From assembly GCF_026339735.1 (NCBI RefSeq), contig NZ_JAPEQG010000002.1:1116001-1180000 (forward strand): 64,000 nucleotides of DNA, written 5' to 3'. The notes beneath the pieces were generated by a model. It ran no database searches. It worked only from the letters and a program-made list of their open reading frames with translations, and was not told where the DNA came from. This document shows, in pieces, positions 26,356 to 35,149 of this stretch (position 1 is the stretch's first letter; the number at the start of each line of letters is the position of its first letter). The DNA is from Streptomyces sp. NBC_01669. GTDB lineage: Bacteria > Actinomycetota > Actinomycetes > Streptomycetales > Streptomycetaceae. A program made the position numbers and the translations under genes.

Positions 26356-26375
26356 CCGGCCCAGGTGACCGCGCT

Positions 26376-26472
26376 CCTTCGGACCTGGATCGGCAACCAA
26401 CGCTCACGCGCCATGACACTCATGCCAGAGCGGATCGAGCAGCTCTCCGCCATCAACATGCGCTGGGCATCC
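26376..26472 (+). pseudogene. Helicase-associated domain fragment
   Basis: The frame TWIGNQRSRAMTLMPERIEQ then LSAINMRW matches the repeated helicase-associated (HA) domain of large actinobacterial helicases (LGxWLxxQR...LxPERxxxLxxIGMxW). Only one repeat remains. Confidence 0.45.
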
Positions 26473-26559
26473 ACAATCGCTGCACGGTGATGCGCCGATG
26501 AGCTGGGACGGCGTGCCACTGCTGGCTGGGTTCCTCCCCCGACGCATTGGCGAGCACAA

Positions 26560-26945
26560 GATGGACCGCACCAGGTACGAGGAGAAGTTCCTTCCCGGAA
26601 TCGGGCCCGGGGCCCTGTACGGGCTGCTGTTCACGATCGTCATTTTCTTTGCACCGCAGTGCAAGATCATCACCTGCGGGATGTTGCACGGATCGCGCTG
26701 CCCCTGCGCGTGCATTTCGCCCTCATGTGGGCTGGAACCTTCGCTCTGGGCAAGGCCATCGCACTCGCCTACGACCGCACCGCGACTCCGGCCTTCACCA
26801 CGGCCGGCAACAACTTCGAACTCGCCGCAGCCATCGCCACCTTCGGCGTCACCTCCGGCCAAGCCCTCTCCGGCCTCGTAGGCCCCTCATCGAAGTTCCC
26901 GTCCTCACCGGCCTCGTCTACGTCCCCCCGCCTCGCCGCCGCCCT
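26560..26945 (+). pseudogene. ACR3-type arsenite efflux permease relic
   Basis: Three frames in order give RTRYEEKFLPGIGPGALYG then LLFTIVIFFAPQ; DVARIALPLRVHFALMWAGT, FALGKAIALAYDR and TTAGNNFELAAAIATFG; and IEVPVLTGLVYV. These are the middle and C-terminal transmembrane blocks of ACR3 (including the AGNNFELA motif). At least two frameshifts and loss of the N-terminus make it a pseudogene. Confidence 0.7.
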
Positions 26946-27459
26946 GCTCACAGGTGGCTTGTTCCACCAGCTCACCACCGTTCGCACCGAGGACTTCGAC
27001 GAGGACGCCGCAACCGTTGCTTTCCACGACCCCACCCGCTCCGCCGACGGCTGCGCCACCCACCCCATACCGGCATGGGCACACCTCTTCCTCCGTGCCG
27101 CAGCATGCTTCGCCACCCTCACCGACGTCAGGCGCTGGTAGGCGGCGCGACGTACCGCGAAGTGGGGGGAAGGTTCTTCCTGCAGTCCTGCGCGGCCAAG
27201 ACGGCATACGACCGTCATCCGTGAGACCGCCGCCGTGCCAGAAGTATGTTCTTCTCGCGGTTCTACGACGGATTGCGATACCGGTACGGCCGTGCAGCTT
27301 GCACGGCGGGGGCAGGAGACCGGCGGAACAGTAAGGGAGGGAAGGGAAGTTGATCCGGGAGGCGACGGCGCCGACCCGAGCAACGGTTCGGTACACGCCG
27401 TCAAGTGAGCGCTGGAGCACACCAGGAGCTGTCCCCGGCCGGCCGACGTCCGCAGTGAG
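26946..27459. other. No recognisable gene
   Basis: A GC-rich stretch between the permease relic and the phosphatase gene. Short frames exist but none shows a known motif or a ribosome site. It is probably decayed sequence. Confidence 0.4.
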
Positions 27460-29535
27460 TCAGGGCCGCGGTCTGGGTCGGGCGATGAGTACGGACACGT
27501 CGTCGTGGTCGTCCGGATCACGCAGTGTTTCCAGGAGCCGGTCGCAGGTTTCTTCCAGGGAAAGGTCGTGGCCGTCGAGTACGCGGAGGAGGAGGTCGAG
27601 GCGTTCGTCGATGGCGTCGCGGCGTGTTTCGACCAAGCCGTCGGTGTAGAGGACCAGTTGATCGCCGGGGCGCAAGGGCACGGTGGTCGTTTCGAAGGGG
27701 ACGCCGCCGACCCCGAGGGGTGCACCAGATGGTAGGTCGAGCAGTTCGGGGGGCCCGCCTGCAGGTGTCAGTGCGGGGGGCAGGTGTCCGGCTACGGCGA
27801 TTTGGCACCGGTCGCTGTGCGGGTCGTATTCGGCGTAGATGCAGGTGGCGATGTAGGGGTCCATACCGGCGGTGATCTTGTCGAGGCGTTGCAGTACCTG
27901 GGCGGGCGGGAGGTCGAGGTCAGCCAGGGTCGCGGTGGCGGTGCGCAGGCGGCCCATCGTGGCGGCCGCATCGATGCCGCTGCCCATCACGTCGCCCACC
28001 ACGAGCGCGGTCTTGTCCTCCGCGAGGGGGATGACGTCGAACCAGTCGCCGCCGACCTCGGTAGAGGTGCCGGCGGGTTGGTAGCGGGTGGCGACCTCCA
28101 GATTCTCGGGTGGCGTCGGCTGGGGCAGCAGGCTGCGCTGGAGTGTCACCGCAGTGTTGCGGACGCTTTGGTGCAGGCGCGCGTTGTCGAGGGACACTGC
28201 GGTTCGGCTGGCGAGCTCATCGGCCAGGGTGACGTCGTCCGCGTTGAAAGGCAGTTGATTGCGGCCGCGCATCAGTCCCAGGACGCCCAGTGCCCGGCCC
28301 TGGGCGGCCAGCGGTATCGCGAGATATGAGTGGATGCCGACACTGGCCAGGACAGCGGCGGCTCCGGCGTCACGGGCGATGCGTGCCAGATCCCACTCGT
28401 CCACGCGAGTCACCATGATCGGCTGACCGGTCCGTACGCATTGGGTGGGCAGTCGGTCGGCGTCGTAGCTGACCGGTTGGTCGGCCGTGCCGGCGGCGCC
28501 GGTCGCCTCGGCGAGGTAGGCGGCCTTCACGGCGAGGGTGCGAAAGAGCACCGGGCCGCTGTCGGGTGCCGGGGGGCGGCGATCGTCCAGGGCGGAGTCG
28601 AGTACGTCTACGACCGCGAGGTCGGCGAGCTCGGGCACTGCGACGTCAGCCAGCTCGCGGGCGGTCTGTTTCATGTCCAAGGTGGTACCGATACGGGCGG
28701 AGCCCTCGGCGATCTGGGCCAGGCGCTGCCGGGCCTGGGCCGCCGCTGTGATCGCGCCGTGCCGATCGGTGACATCCACCACCGACGTGGCGACACCAAG
28801 AACCTGACCGTTGGGGTCCTCCAACCGGTAGACGGAGACAGACCAGGCATGATCGTTGTCAGGGTCGGCCGGGGTGCGGCCAATGGTGTACTTGTCGACC
28901 AGAGGGCGTCCGGTCTCGAGCACTTCTCTGACTGCCGCCTCGGACGCGTCGACACTGTCGGAGGGCAGGACCTCGCGGAAGCCCCGGCCGAGGTGGTCCT
29001 TGGCAGACAGGCCATGCATCCGTTCCATCGCCGGATTGACGGCCACATAACGCAGATCGGTGTCCAGAACCTCCAGCCCGACCGGCGACTGGGCGATCAG
29101 CTGCGTGGACAACGCCAAGTCCTGCTCCACCTTGCGCAGCGTCGACGCATCGGTGGCGATACCCAGAGCGTAGAAGTCGCCCTGTTTGTCCGGCAGACGG
29201 CTGTAGCGGAATTCCACCAGCCGCGTACTGCCGTCCTTGTTCCGGACGGGAATGAGCCCGGCCCAGCTCTGGCCGGTCTCCATCATCTGCTCGCACTTAC
29301 CGGCCACCAGGTCCATGTACGGGTCGTGGACCAACAGTTGAGCCGCGTGCCGGCCCAGCACTTCCTGCGCGGAGTAGCCGAACAGTTCCTCGGCCTGCGG
29401 GCCCCACAACACGAACCGTCCGGCCGTATCCAGCGCCACCACCGCCACACCGAGCGTATCCAGCACTCCGCTCGGCAGCTCCAGCCGGAGGTCGGACGAG
29501 CCGCTGTCGGCACTGAGAGGTCCCGCTTCACTCAT
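27460..29535 (-). CDS. PAS-PAS-GAF-PP2C (SpoIIE-type) phosphatase
   Basis: A 691-residue sensor phosphatase. PAS1 (about 25-140, GRFVLWGPQAEELFGYS), PAS2 (about 150-265, ending SVVDVTDRHGAI), GAF (about 285-450) and PP2C/SpoIIE domain (about 465-690). All metal ligands are present: GGDWFDVIPL, VVGDVMGSG, LYTDGLVETR and DDHDDVSVLIA. It likely dephosphorylates an anti-sigma antagonist. No HATPase domain is fused, unlike the 17017 gene. ATG 29535 follows AAGGAGC. An isolated gene. Confidence 0.9.
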   Translation of the reverse strand: MSEAGPLSADSGSSDLRLELPSGVLDTLGVAVVALDTAGRFVLWGPQAEELFGYSAQEVLGRHAAQLLVHDPYMDLVAGKCEQMMETGQSWAGLIPVRNKDGSTRLVEFRYSRLPDKQGDFYALGIATDASTLRKVEQDLALSTQLIAQSPVGLEVLDTDLRYVAVNPAMERMHGLSAKDHLGRGFREVLPSDSVDASEAAVREVLETGRPLVDKYTIGRTPADPDNDHAWSVSVYRLEDPNGQVLGVATSVVDVTDRHGAITAAAQARQRLAQIAEGSARIGTTLDMKQTARELADVAVPELADLAVVDVLDSALDDRRPPAPDSGPVLFRTLAVKAAYLAEATGAAGTADQPVSYDADRLPTQCVRTGQPIMVTRVDEWDLARIARDAGAAAVLASVGIHSYLAIPLAAQGRALGVLGLMRGRNQLPFNADDVTLADELASRTAVSLDNARLHQSVRNTAVTLQRSLLPQPTPPENLEVATRYQPAGTSTEVGGDWFDVIPLAEDKTALVVGDVMGSGIDAAATMGRLRTATATLADLDLPPAQVLQRLDKITAGMDPYIATCIYAEYDPHSDRCQIAVAGHLPPALTPAGGPPELLDLPSGAPLGVGGVPFETTTVPLRPGDQLVLYTDGLVETRRDAIDERLDLLLRVLDGHDLSLEETCDRLLETLRDPDDHDDVSVLIARPRPRP

Positions 29536-29747
29536 CCCAGGTGCTCCTTCCACCTGCCAGGGCGACGCGCGCCCAGCGCAGGCCCTGGAGCTGCAGTGCT
29601 GGGATGTTTTTCGTGCCTTTCTGGTGCTTCCATCCCTCTTCTTCGGAGGGAATCCCCGCCTTCAGGCGGGGAGGGAATCCGATCCTGAACCCTGCGGCGC
29701 GGAGCGCCGCAGTTTCGCTTCGGAATGCCTCGCCCGCGGAGCCGTGC

Positions 29748-30176
29748 TCAGTCGGGCCGCTTCTGGTTCTCGATGTAGTCCTTGACCACGTGGAGGGGTG
29801 CGCCGCCGCATGACCCCGCGAAGTAGGAGCCGGACCAGAAGCGGCCGTGCATGATGGCCTGGTTGACGTGGCCGGTGAACTCCTGCCTCAGCCGGCGCGA
29901 GGACACGCCCTTCAAACTGTTGACCAAGTTCGACAGGGCGACCCTCGGCGGGTAATGCACGAGCAGGTGCACGTGGTCTTCTCCGCCGTTGAACTCGATC
30001 AGGTCTGCCTCGAAGTCCTCGCAGACTTTTCGCATGATCTCTTCGCAGCGTGTCAGCATCTCGTCGTCGAAGACGGTCCGCCGGTACCTGGTGACGAACA
30101 CCAAATGCGCGTGGAGGTGGTGGACGACATGACGGCCGCGCCGTATGTCAGGGTTTGGTTCCCAACGTGGTGACAT
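29748..30176 (-). CDS. tnpA: IS200-type Y1 HUH transposase TnpA, element A
   Basis: A 142-residue single-strand transposase. HUH motif in GEDHVHLLVHYPP, catalytic Tyr in VVKDYIENQKRPD, and the typical KGVSSRRLRQEF and RFWSGSYFAGSCGGAPL blocks. The length is normal and all catalytic residues are present. It is divergent from tnpB with a 49-bp gap. It differs from copy B by a one-codon insertion (TRYRRT versus TRQRT) and a few substitutions. Confidence 0.95.
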   Translation of the reverse strand: MSPRWEPNPDIRRGRHVVHHLHAHLVFVTRYRRTVFDDEMLTRCEEIMRKVCEDFEADLIEFNGGEDHVHLLVHYPPRVALSNLVNSLKGVSSRRLRQEFTGHVNQAIMHGRFWSGSYFAGSCGGAPLHVVKDYIENQKRPD

Positions 30177-30225
30177 GAACCAATGCTACGGTTAAGGTCG
30201 ATTCGAGCCGGAGGGGGTGGACTGA

Positions 30226-31425
30226 ATGATCCGTGCGTACAAGTTCCTCCTGCGACCCACCGCCCGGCAGGACCAGGCCCTTCGCGAGATGCTGCGCGAC
30301 CACTGCTCGCTCTACAACGGCGCGTTGCAAGAACGCCGCGACGCCTACCGGCACAGCTCGAAGACGACGGTCCGATACGGGCAGCAGTCCGCCCAGCTCA
30401 AGGACATCCGGGCCTTCGACCCGGAGCGTCAGGGCCGTTGGTCGTTCTCTTCTCAGCAGGCGACGTTGCGGCGTCTGGACAAGGCGTTCGCGGCGTTCTT
30501 CCGCCGTGTCAAGGCCGGTGAGAAGCCGGGCTGTCCGCGTTTTCGCACAGTGGGCCGGTTCGACACGGTGGAGTTCCCCAGGGACGGAGACGGCTGCCGT
30601 TGGGATGCCACCGCGCACGACCCGGTCACGCGTGTGCGCCTGCAAGGTGTCGGGCACGTCAAGGTGCACCAGCACCGGCCCGTGGTCGGCCATGTCAAGA
30701 CCGTCTCGGTCAAGCGCGAGGGCCGTAAGTGGTTCGTCGTGCTGACCGCCGAGCGGCCCCAGCCCGAGCCGCTGCCCGCGACCGGCAGCATGATCGGCAT
30801 CGACCTGGGCATTGCCAACTTCCTCGCCGACTCGAACGGCGAGTTCGTGCCCAACCCGCGTCACGGGCGAAAGGCCGCAGCGAAGCTCGAAGCAGCTCAG
30901 CAGGCACTGAGCAGGTGCAAGCGCGGAAGCAAGCGCCGCCGCAAGGCAGTGGAGACGGTGGCACGTCTGCACCGCAAGGTGCGGTGCCAGCGCCTCGACC
31001 ACGCCCACAAGACCGCCCTCGGCCTCGTGCGGGAACACGACCTCATCGCGCACGAAGACCTCAAGATCCGCAACATGAGCAAGGCCCCCGAACCGAAGCC
31101 CGACCCCGACCAGCCGGGCAGCTTCCTGCCCAACGGGGCCGCCGCGAAGGCCGGGCTGAACCGCTCGATCGCCGATGCCGGATGGGGGGTGTTCCTCGCG
31201 ATCCTGAACGCCAAGGCTGAGAGCGCCGGGCGGGAAGTGATGGCCGTGGACCCCCGCAACACCTCCCGGCGATGCCCCCAGTGTGGGCATACCACCAAGG
31301 AGAACCGGCCCACACAGGAGACGTTCCACTGCGTCGCCTGCGGCCACAACGCGCACGCGGACACCGTCGGTGCTCTCAACGTCCTACGGGCCGGGCTGGT
31401 CCGTCGCGAAGCCCAACCGGCATAG
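30226..31425 (+). CDS. tnpB: TnpB RNA-guided nuclease, element A
   Basis: A 399-residue TnpB. RuvC residues: GIDLGIANFLADS (Asp), LIAHEDLKIRNM (Glu), NAHADTVGALNVL (Asp). Zinc ribbon CPQCGHTT and FHCVACGH. All are intact. N-terminal region: IRAYKFLLRPTARQDQALRE. GTG/ATG region: ATG 30226 follows GGAGGGGGTGG. About 90% identical to copy B. The guide RNA is expected from the 3' end and right-end hairpin (family knowledge). Confidence 0.93.
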   Translation: MIRAYKFLLRPTARQDQALREMLRDHCSLYNGALQERRDAYRHSSKTTVRYGQQSAQLKDIRAFDPERQGRWSFSSQQATLRRLDKAFAAFFRRVKAGEKPGCPRFRTVGRFDTVEFPRDGDGCRWDATAHDPVTRVRLQGVGHVKVHQHRPVVGHVKTVSVKREGRKWFVVLTAERPQPEPLPATGSMIGIDLGIANFLADSNGEFVPNPRHGRKAAAKLEAAQQALSRCKRGSKRRRKAVETVARLHRKVRCQRLDHAHKTALGLVREHDLIAHEDLKIRNMSKAPEPKPDPDQPGSFLPNGAAAKAGLNRSIADAGWGVFLAILNAKAESAGREVMAVDPRNTSRRCPQCGHTTKENRPTQETFHCVACGHNAHADTVGALNVLRAGLVRREAQPA

Positions 31426-31646
31426 CGAGAAGCCACCCCGTTCACGGGGTGGAGGAGTCACAGTCTCCTGAGACGACCGACGACGCACAGCGCCGGGCGA
31501 GGACGTGTGGTCACCGAGTGTGAGTGGTTGAGCTACAGGAAGTAGCACTGAGATTGATCATGGTCGGTTACCGCAGCAGCCTCCCCGGGTGGGGAGCTTC
31601 CGGGAAAGATTGCTGAGCGGGCACGGAGCGCGGCTGCGGTCCGGCC

Positions 31647-31832
31647 GTGCCGGTGGAATTTCTGACTGATGAGCAAGCCGCTGCCTACGGGGCCTTCGGG
31701 GAGACGCCCATGCGTCCCGAGCTGGAGCGGTTCTTCTTCCTCGATGAAGACGACCGCGACTTGATCGCGCTGCGACGGTCCGACGGGCATCGCCTCGGCA
31801 TGGCGATCAACTGTTGCACCGGACGCCGGTGA
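31647..31832 (+). pseudogene. Tn3-family transposase, N-terminal fragment
   Basis: GTG 31647 starts MPVEFLTDEQAAAYGAFGE, then RPELERFFFLDEDDRDLIA and RRSDGHRLGMA, the DUF4158 N-terminus of Tn3-family TnpA. It stops after about 60 residues. The C-terminus of a Tn3-family TnpA on the same strand is at 35850-36126, so the two may be the ends of one disrupted gene. 31461-31646 and 31833-31997 hold no gene. Confidence 0.75.
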
Positions 31833-31997
31833 AGAGGATTCCGTACAGCACCTTGCGGTCATCCGGAGCCCTCGGTCCGATCCGCGTCCGCGGGCACGCC
31901 ATGGCCGGCCACCGGGATAGGAGGATCGCTCCTCACCCGCAGACGACCGAGTCACCCGGCGGAGGCCAGGACCGCCCCGATGCCGGCCGGAGCATGC

Positions 31998-33437
31998 TCA
32001 GCCGCGGTAGGTCTCCAGCAGCCGCAGCCAGACTTCGCCGAGGGTGGGGAAGGCGGGGACGGCGTGCCAGAGCCTGTCGAGGGGCACCTCGCCGGCGACC
32101 GCGATGGTGGCCGAGTGCACCAGTTCCCCGACGCCGGGGCCGGCGAAGGTGACACCCACCACGGTGTTGCGGTCGGTGTCGATGAGCATGCGGGCCCGGC
32201 CGCGGTAGTCCTCGCCGTACTGGTGGGCGCCGGCGACGCGGGCGAGGTCGTAGTCGACGACCTCGATGCGGCGCCCGCTCTGCTCGGCCTCGCGGCTGGT
32301 CAGGCCGACGGAGGCGACTTCGGGGGTGGTGAAGACCACCTGGGGGACGGCCGCGTGGTCGGCGGTGGCGACATGCGCGCCCCAGGGGGCGTCGTCGATG
32401 GGCTCTGCCTTGGCGCGGGCGCCGATGACGGTGCCGGCGATCCGAGCCTGGTACTTGCCCTGATGCGTCATCAGGGCGCGGCGGTTGACGTCGCCGACGG
32501 CGTAGAGCCAGCCGCCGTCGACGCCGGTGACACGGAAGGTGTCGTCGACGGTCAGCCAGTCGCCGGGGGTGAGACCGACGGTCTCCAGGCCGACGTCGCG
32601 GGTCTGCGGGGCGCGGCCGGTCGCCAGCAGGATCTCGTCCGCGGCCAGCTGCCCGCCGTCGGAGAGCGTGATCCGCACCTCGCCGTCTTCGCCGCCCTCG
32701 CGGGCCAGGGAGGTGACGGTGGTGTTGAAGCGGATGTCGACGCCTGCTTCGCGCAGTCCGTCAGTGACCAGTTCGCCGGCGAACGGCTCCATCCGTTCGA
32801 GGAGTCCGTTCTCGAGGACGAGCATGGTGACCTGGGAGCCGAGGGCCTGCCAGGCGGTGGCCATCTCGACGGCGACCACACCGCCTCCGACGACGGCGAG
32901 GCGGCCGGGCACCTTGTCGGCGCTGGTGGCCTCGCGGCTGGTCCAGGGGCGGACGGTGTCGAGTCCGGGGATGGGGGGCAGGGCGGCGCGGGTGCCGGTG
33001 GAGACGGCGACGGCGTGCCGGGCGGTCAGGGCGATGTTGTCGCCCTCAGGGGTCTGCACGGCCACCTGCTTGGGGCCGGTGAGGCGGCCGTGGCCGCGTA
33101 TGAGATCGACGGAGACCGAGTCCAGCCAGTCGACCTGGTCCTCGTCCTTCCAGTACGAGGACATCTTGTCGCGGTGCGCGAGGACCGCTTCGACGTCCAA
33201 CGGCCCGGTCACCGCCTGGCGCAACCCGGGTACGCGGCTCGCGTCGGCACGTGCCACCACCGGCCGCAGCAGCGCCTTGCTCGGGTCGCAGGCCCAGAAC
33301 GAGCACTCGCCGCCGAGGAGTTCGCGCTCCACGATCACGGTACTGAGGCCCGCGGCGCGGGCGCGTTCGGCCACGTTCTCGCCGACCGGCCCTGCGCCGA
33401 TGACGACCACGTCGTAAGTGCGGGTTGTCTCGTTCAT
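31998..33437 (-). CDS. Pyridine nucleotide-disulfide oxidoreductase, cassette copy 2
   Basis: A 479-residue paralog of the 19920-21350 enzyme, identical over long stretches (for example GECSFWACDPSKALLRPVVA and YWKDEDQVDWLDSVSVDLI). It has FAD motif VVVIGAGPVGENVAERA, CxxxxC redox pair and NAD(P) motif LAVVGGGVVAVEMATAW. The C-terminus is PAFPTLGEVWLRLLE, again with Phe where the catalytic His normally sits. ATG 33437 is the conserved start; tandem 15-bp repeats upstream supply further in-frame GTG/ATG starts. It follows VOC copy 2 in the same order as in copy 1. Confidence 0.88.
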   Translation of the reverse strand: MNETTRTYDVVVIGAGPVGENVAERARAAGLSTVIVERELLGGECSFWACDPSKALLRPVVARADASRVPGLRQAVTGPLDVEAVLAHRDKMSSYWKDEDQVDWLDSVSVDLIRGHGRLTGPKQVAVQTPEGDNIALTARHAVAVSTGTRAALPPIPGLDTVRPWTSREATSADKVPGRLAVVGGGVVAVEMATAWQALGSQVTMLVLENGLLERMEPFAGELVTDGLREAGVDIRFNTTVTSLAREGGEDGEVRITLSDGGQLAADEILLATGRAPQTRDVGLETVGLTPGDWLTVDDTFRVTGVDGGWLYAVGDVNRRALMTHQGKYQARIAGTVIGARAKAEPIDDAPWGAHVATADHAAVPQVVFTTPEVASVGLTSREAEQSGRRIEVVDYDLARVAGAHQYGEDYRGRARMLIDTDRNTVVGVTFAGPGVGELVHSATIAVAGEVPLDRLWHAVPAFPTLGEVWLRLLETYRG

Positions 33438-33445
33438 CACTGCTG

Positions 33446-33490
33446 CGTTCCTCACTGTTTCGTTCCTCACTGTTTCGTTCCTCATTGCTT
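33446..33490. repeat. 15-bp tandem repeat duplicating start region
   Basis: Three units of CGTTCCTCACTGTTT (33446-33460, 33461-33475, 33476-33490; the last has two changes). On the coding strand each unit carries AGGAACGAAACAGTG, a Shine-Dalgarno-like AGGA followed by an in-frame GTG, directly upstream of the oxidoreductase start. Confidence 0.75.
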
Positions 33491-33838
33491 CCGTGACTCG
33501 GTCGGACACTCCGGCGGCCGCGGCCCATTGCCGGCCGCGTTTGCCGTTCCCCGCCGCCGGACGGAGCCAGGGCCGCCGCACCGCACGGGGTCGAGGGGGC
33601 CCGGTCACGGGATGGGACGGCCCCGGCGGCAAAGCCGTCTCTCGGCGCCCGCGGCGGCCGCTCGGCCGGCGCGGCCCCGTGGCAGCCGGACCGCCGGGCG
33701 GCGGAGAGCACCCTTGCGCTCGCCCGGCGGTCCGGTGCCGGCCTTCGGCCCGGACCGCGAGAACCGCTGGGCCGGACGGGCTGCCATCCGGGCCGGACAC
33801 GGCCCGTTGCAGCCCTTGGACGGTGGCTTGTGGGGTTG
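33491..33838. other. Spacer between VOC copy 2 and oxidoreductase copy 2
   Basis: GC-rich spacer of about 350 bp with no recognised gene. The equivalent spacer in copy 1 (21351-21639) is of similar size and also non-coding, so the cassette architecture is conserved. Confidence 0.45.
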
Positions 33839-34309
33839 TCAGCGGCCGGGGAGGCGCTGCGAGATTTCCTGGAGCACCCAGCCGTTGCCGTCCGGGTCGC
33901 TGAAGGTGAGGAAGGAGCCGTAGGAGGCGCGCTCGGGGTGCAGGCCGGCCAGCCGCTCCTGGCCGGGGCCGCGGTGGGTGACGTCCCCGTTTTCGTGGCC
34001 GTGGAAGAGGCCGTTGGCGTCGTGGAAGATCTCGCCGACCTCGATGCCGCGGCCGACGAGCTCCGCGCGGGCCCCCTCGATGTCGGAGACGATGAGATAC
34101 AGGCCCTGGAACGAGCCGGGTGCGATGGGGGTCATCCCCTCGCCGAAGATGATCGAGCACTCGGAGCCGGGCGGCGTGAAGTGCACGACCCGGAAGTCCT
34201 CGTTGGCCGTGTAGTCGACGTCCAGGCGGAATCCGACCTTCTCGTAGAAGGCCTTGGCCCGGTCGATGTCGGAGACGGGCAGCACGATCATTTCGAGCTT
34301 CAGATTCAT
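33839..34309 (-). CDS. VOC family protein, copy 2
   Basis: A 156-residue paralog of the 21640 gene. It has LKLEMIVLPVSDIDRAKAFY, DFRVVHFTPPGSECSIIFGE, GLYLIVSDIEGARAELVG and FSDPDGNGWVLQEI. The order and spacing to the downstream oxidoreductase match copy 1. The upstream region is not the OhrR-like operator seen in copy 1; it has 9-bp tandem repeats instead, so regulation has probably diverged. Confidence 0.88.
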   Translation of the reverse strand: MNLKLEMIVLPVSDIDRAKAFYEKVGFRLDVDYTANEDFRVVHFTPPGSECSIIFGEGMTPIAPGSFQGLYLIVSDIEGARAELVGRGIEVGEIFHDANGLFHGHENGDVTHRGPGQERLAGLHPERASYGSFLTFSDPDGNGWVLQEISQRLPGR

Positions 34310-34384
34310 GGGGATGTCCTTGGTTTTTGACGTCGGTGGATTACGCCCAATGCGTCACCAGACCGTCGAACGGGGTTTCGCCTT

Positions 34385-34473
34385 GGTCGGCGAGGTCGGC
34401 GAGGTCGGCGAGGTCGGCGAGGTCGGCGAGGTCGGCGAGGTCGGCGTGTCCTGCGTGTCCTGCGTGTCCTGCG
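34385..34473. repeat. 9-bp tandem repeats upstream of VOC copy 2
   Basis: Seven units of GGTCGGCGA (34385-34447, last unit ending in T), followed immediately by three units of TGTCCTGCG (34447-34473). Both have a 9-bp period. They lie 75-165 bp upstream of the VOC start. Confidence 0.85.
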
Positions 34474-34887
34474 GGCCTTGTGCTGACCTGCAATCCAGAG
34501 AACCAGCCGGAAAGGCACCTGGGGGCGGTCAAGCAGGCCTGCCTCGACCCTGGCCTACTGGTCCAGGTACTGGCAGGCCCCCTTTCCCTATCGCTGAGTA
34601 ACCGCCAATGCAGGCTTCGGGATAACGCAGCTTGATCCTCGTCGAGGCGGAAACGGCGAAAAGGTCGTTGACGCGGCCACGGGCCGACGCCTGGACGGCA
34701 GCAAGGCATTCGGCTCCACCGCCGGCCCCGCCGTCGGCGAGGTCATGCGCGCCCGCCACTTGGACCCTGACCGGAGATGGTCTGTGGGCCCAACGGGCGT
34801 GGCCGGTGTGGGCAGCCCGCGGCAGCGGCTGCCAGACCGCCCGTGCGGCCGTGACGGTACACGCAGCCTCAGCTGACGCATTTCCGC
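34474..34887. other. No recognisable gene
   Basis: Frames are open by GC bias, but none has a recognised motif. This is probably decayed sequence inside the split Tn3 region. Confidence 0.4.
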
Positions 34888-35139
34888 ATGTCCCGGGAGC
34901 GTGATCACATCCCGCGTGGATGGGGTATTGGCAGGTACCGCAGCCGGATTGACGTGGAAGGCGAGCCGGTGACGGGCGCATGGGCACCCCAGAACTTCCT
35001 CGACGGCCCACTTTCCGAAGCCTTGCGGACACTCGCCGGTCGGATCGGTGACCTGGACACCTCGGTACATGCAGGTTCCGTGGGCAGCCCCGAGCGACTG
35101 TCTGACCGTCAGCTCCAAGTCCACCGGGAAAAGGGTTGA
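34888..35139 (+). CDS. Hypothetical protein fragment
   Basis: An 83-residue frame reading RGWGIGRYRSRIDVEGEPVT, then GAWAPQNFLDGPLSEALRTL and AGRIGDLDTSVHAGSVGSPE. The residue usage looks protein-like (balanced charges, spaced hydrophobics). I do not recognise the family, and a domain start is not obvious. It could be the C-terminus of a larger lost protein. Confidence 0.3.
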   Translation: MSRERDHIPRGWGIGRYRSRIDVEGEPVTGAWAPQNFLDGPLSEALRTLAGRIGDLDTSVHAGSVGSPERLSDRQLQVHREKG

Positions 35140-35149
35140 TGTCAGACGG

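Larger units (their letters stand above)
29630..31455. mobile_element. IS200/IS605-type element A
   Basis: Divergent tnpA (minus) and tnpB (plus). The left end has hairpins CCCTC...GAGGG and CCCCGCC-TTCA-GGCGGGG (about 29634-29675). The right end has the perfect hairpin CCACCCCG-TTCA-CGGGGTGG (31433-31452). Ends were estimated by comparison with element B (53978-55800); shared sequence runs from CCATCCCTC to GGAGTCACA, so the exact right end lies within a few bases. Confidence 0.88.

Noticed and set aside
31998..34160. A 720-residue fusion of VOC-antisense and oxidoreductase
   Set aside because: The N-terminal 240 residues are antisense and Arg/Pro-rich; the conserved start is ATG 33437.
34385..34473. 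Tandem repeats as a possible CRISPR array
   Set aside because: 9-bp units are directly adjacent with no spacers and no cas genes nearby.
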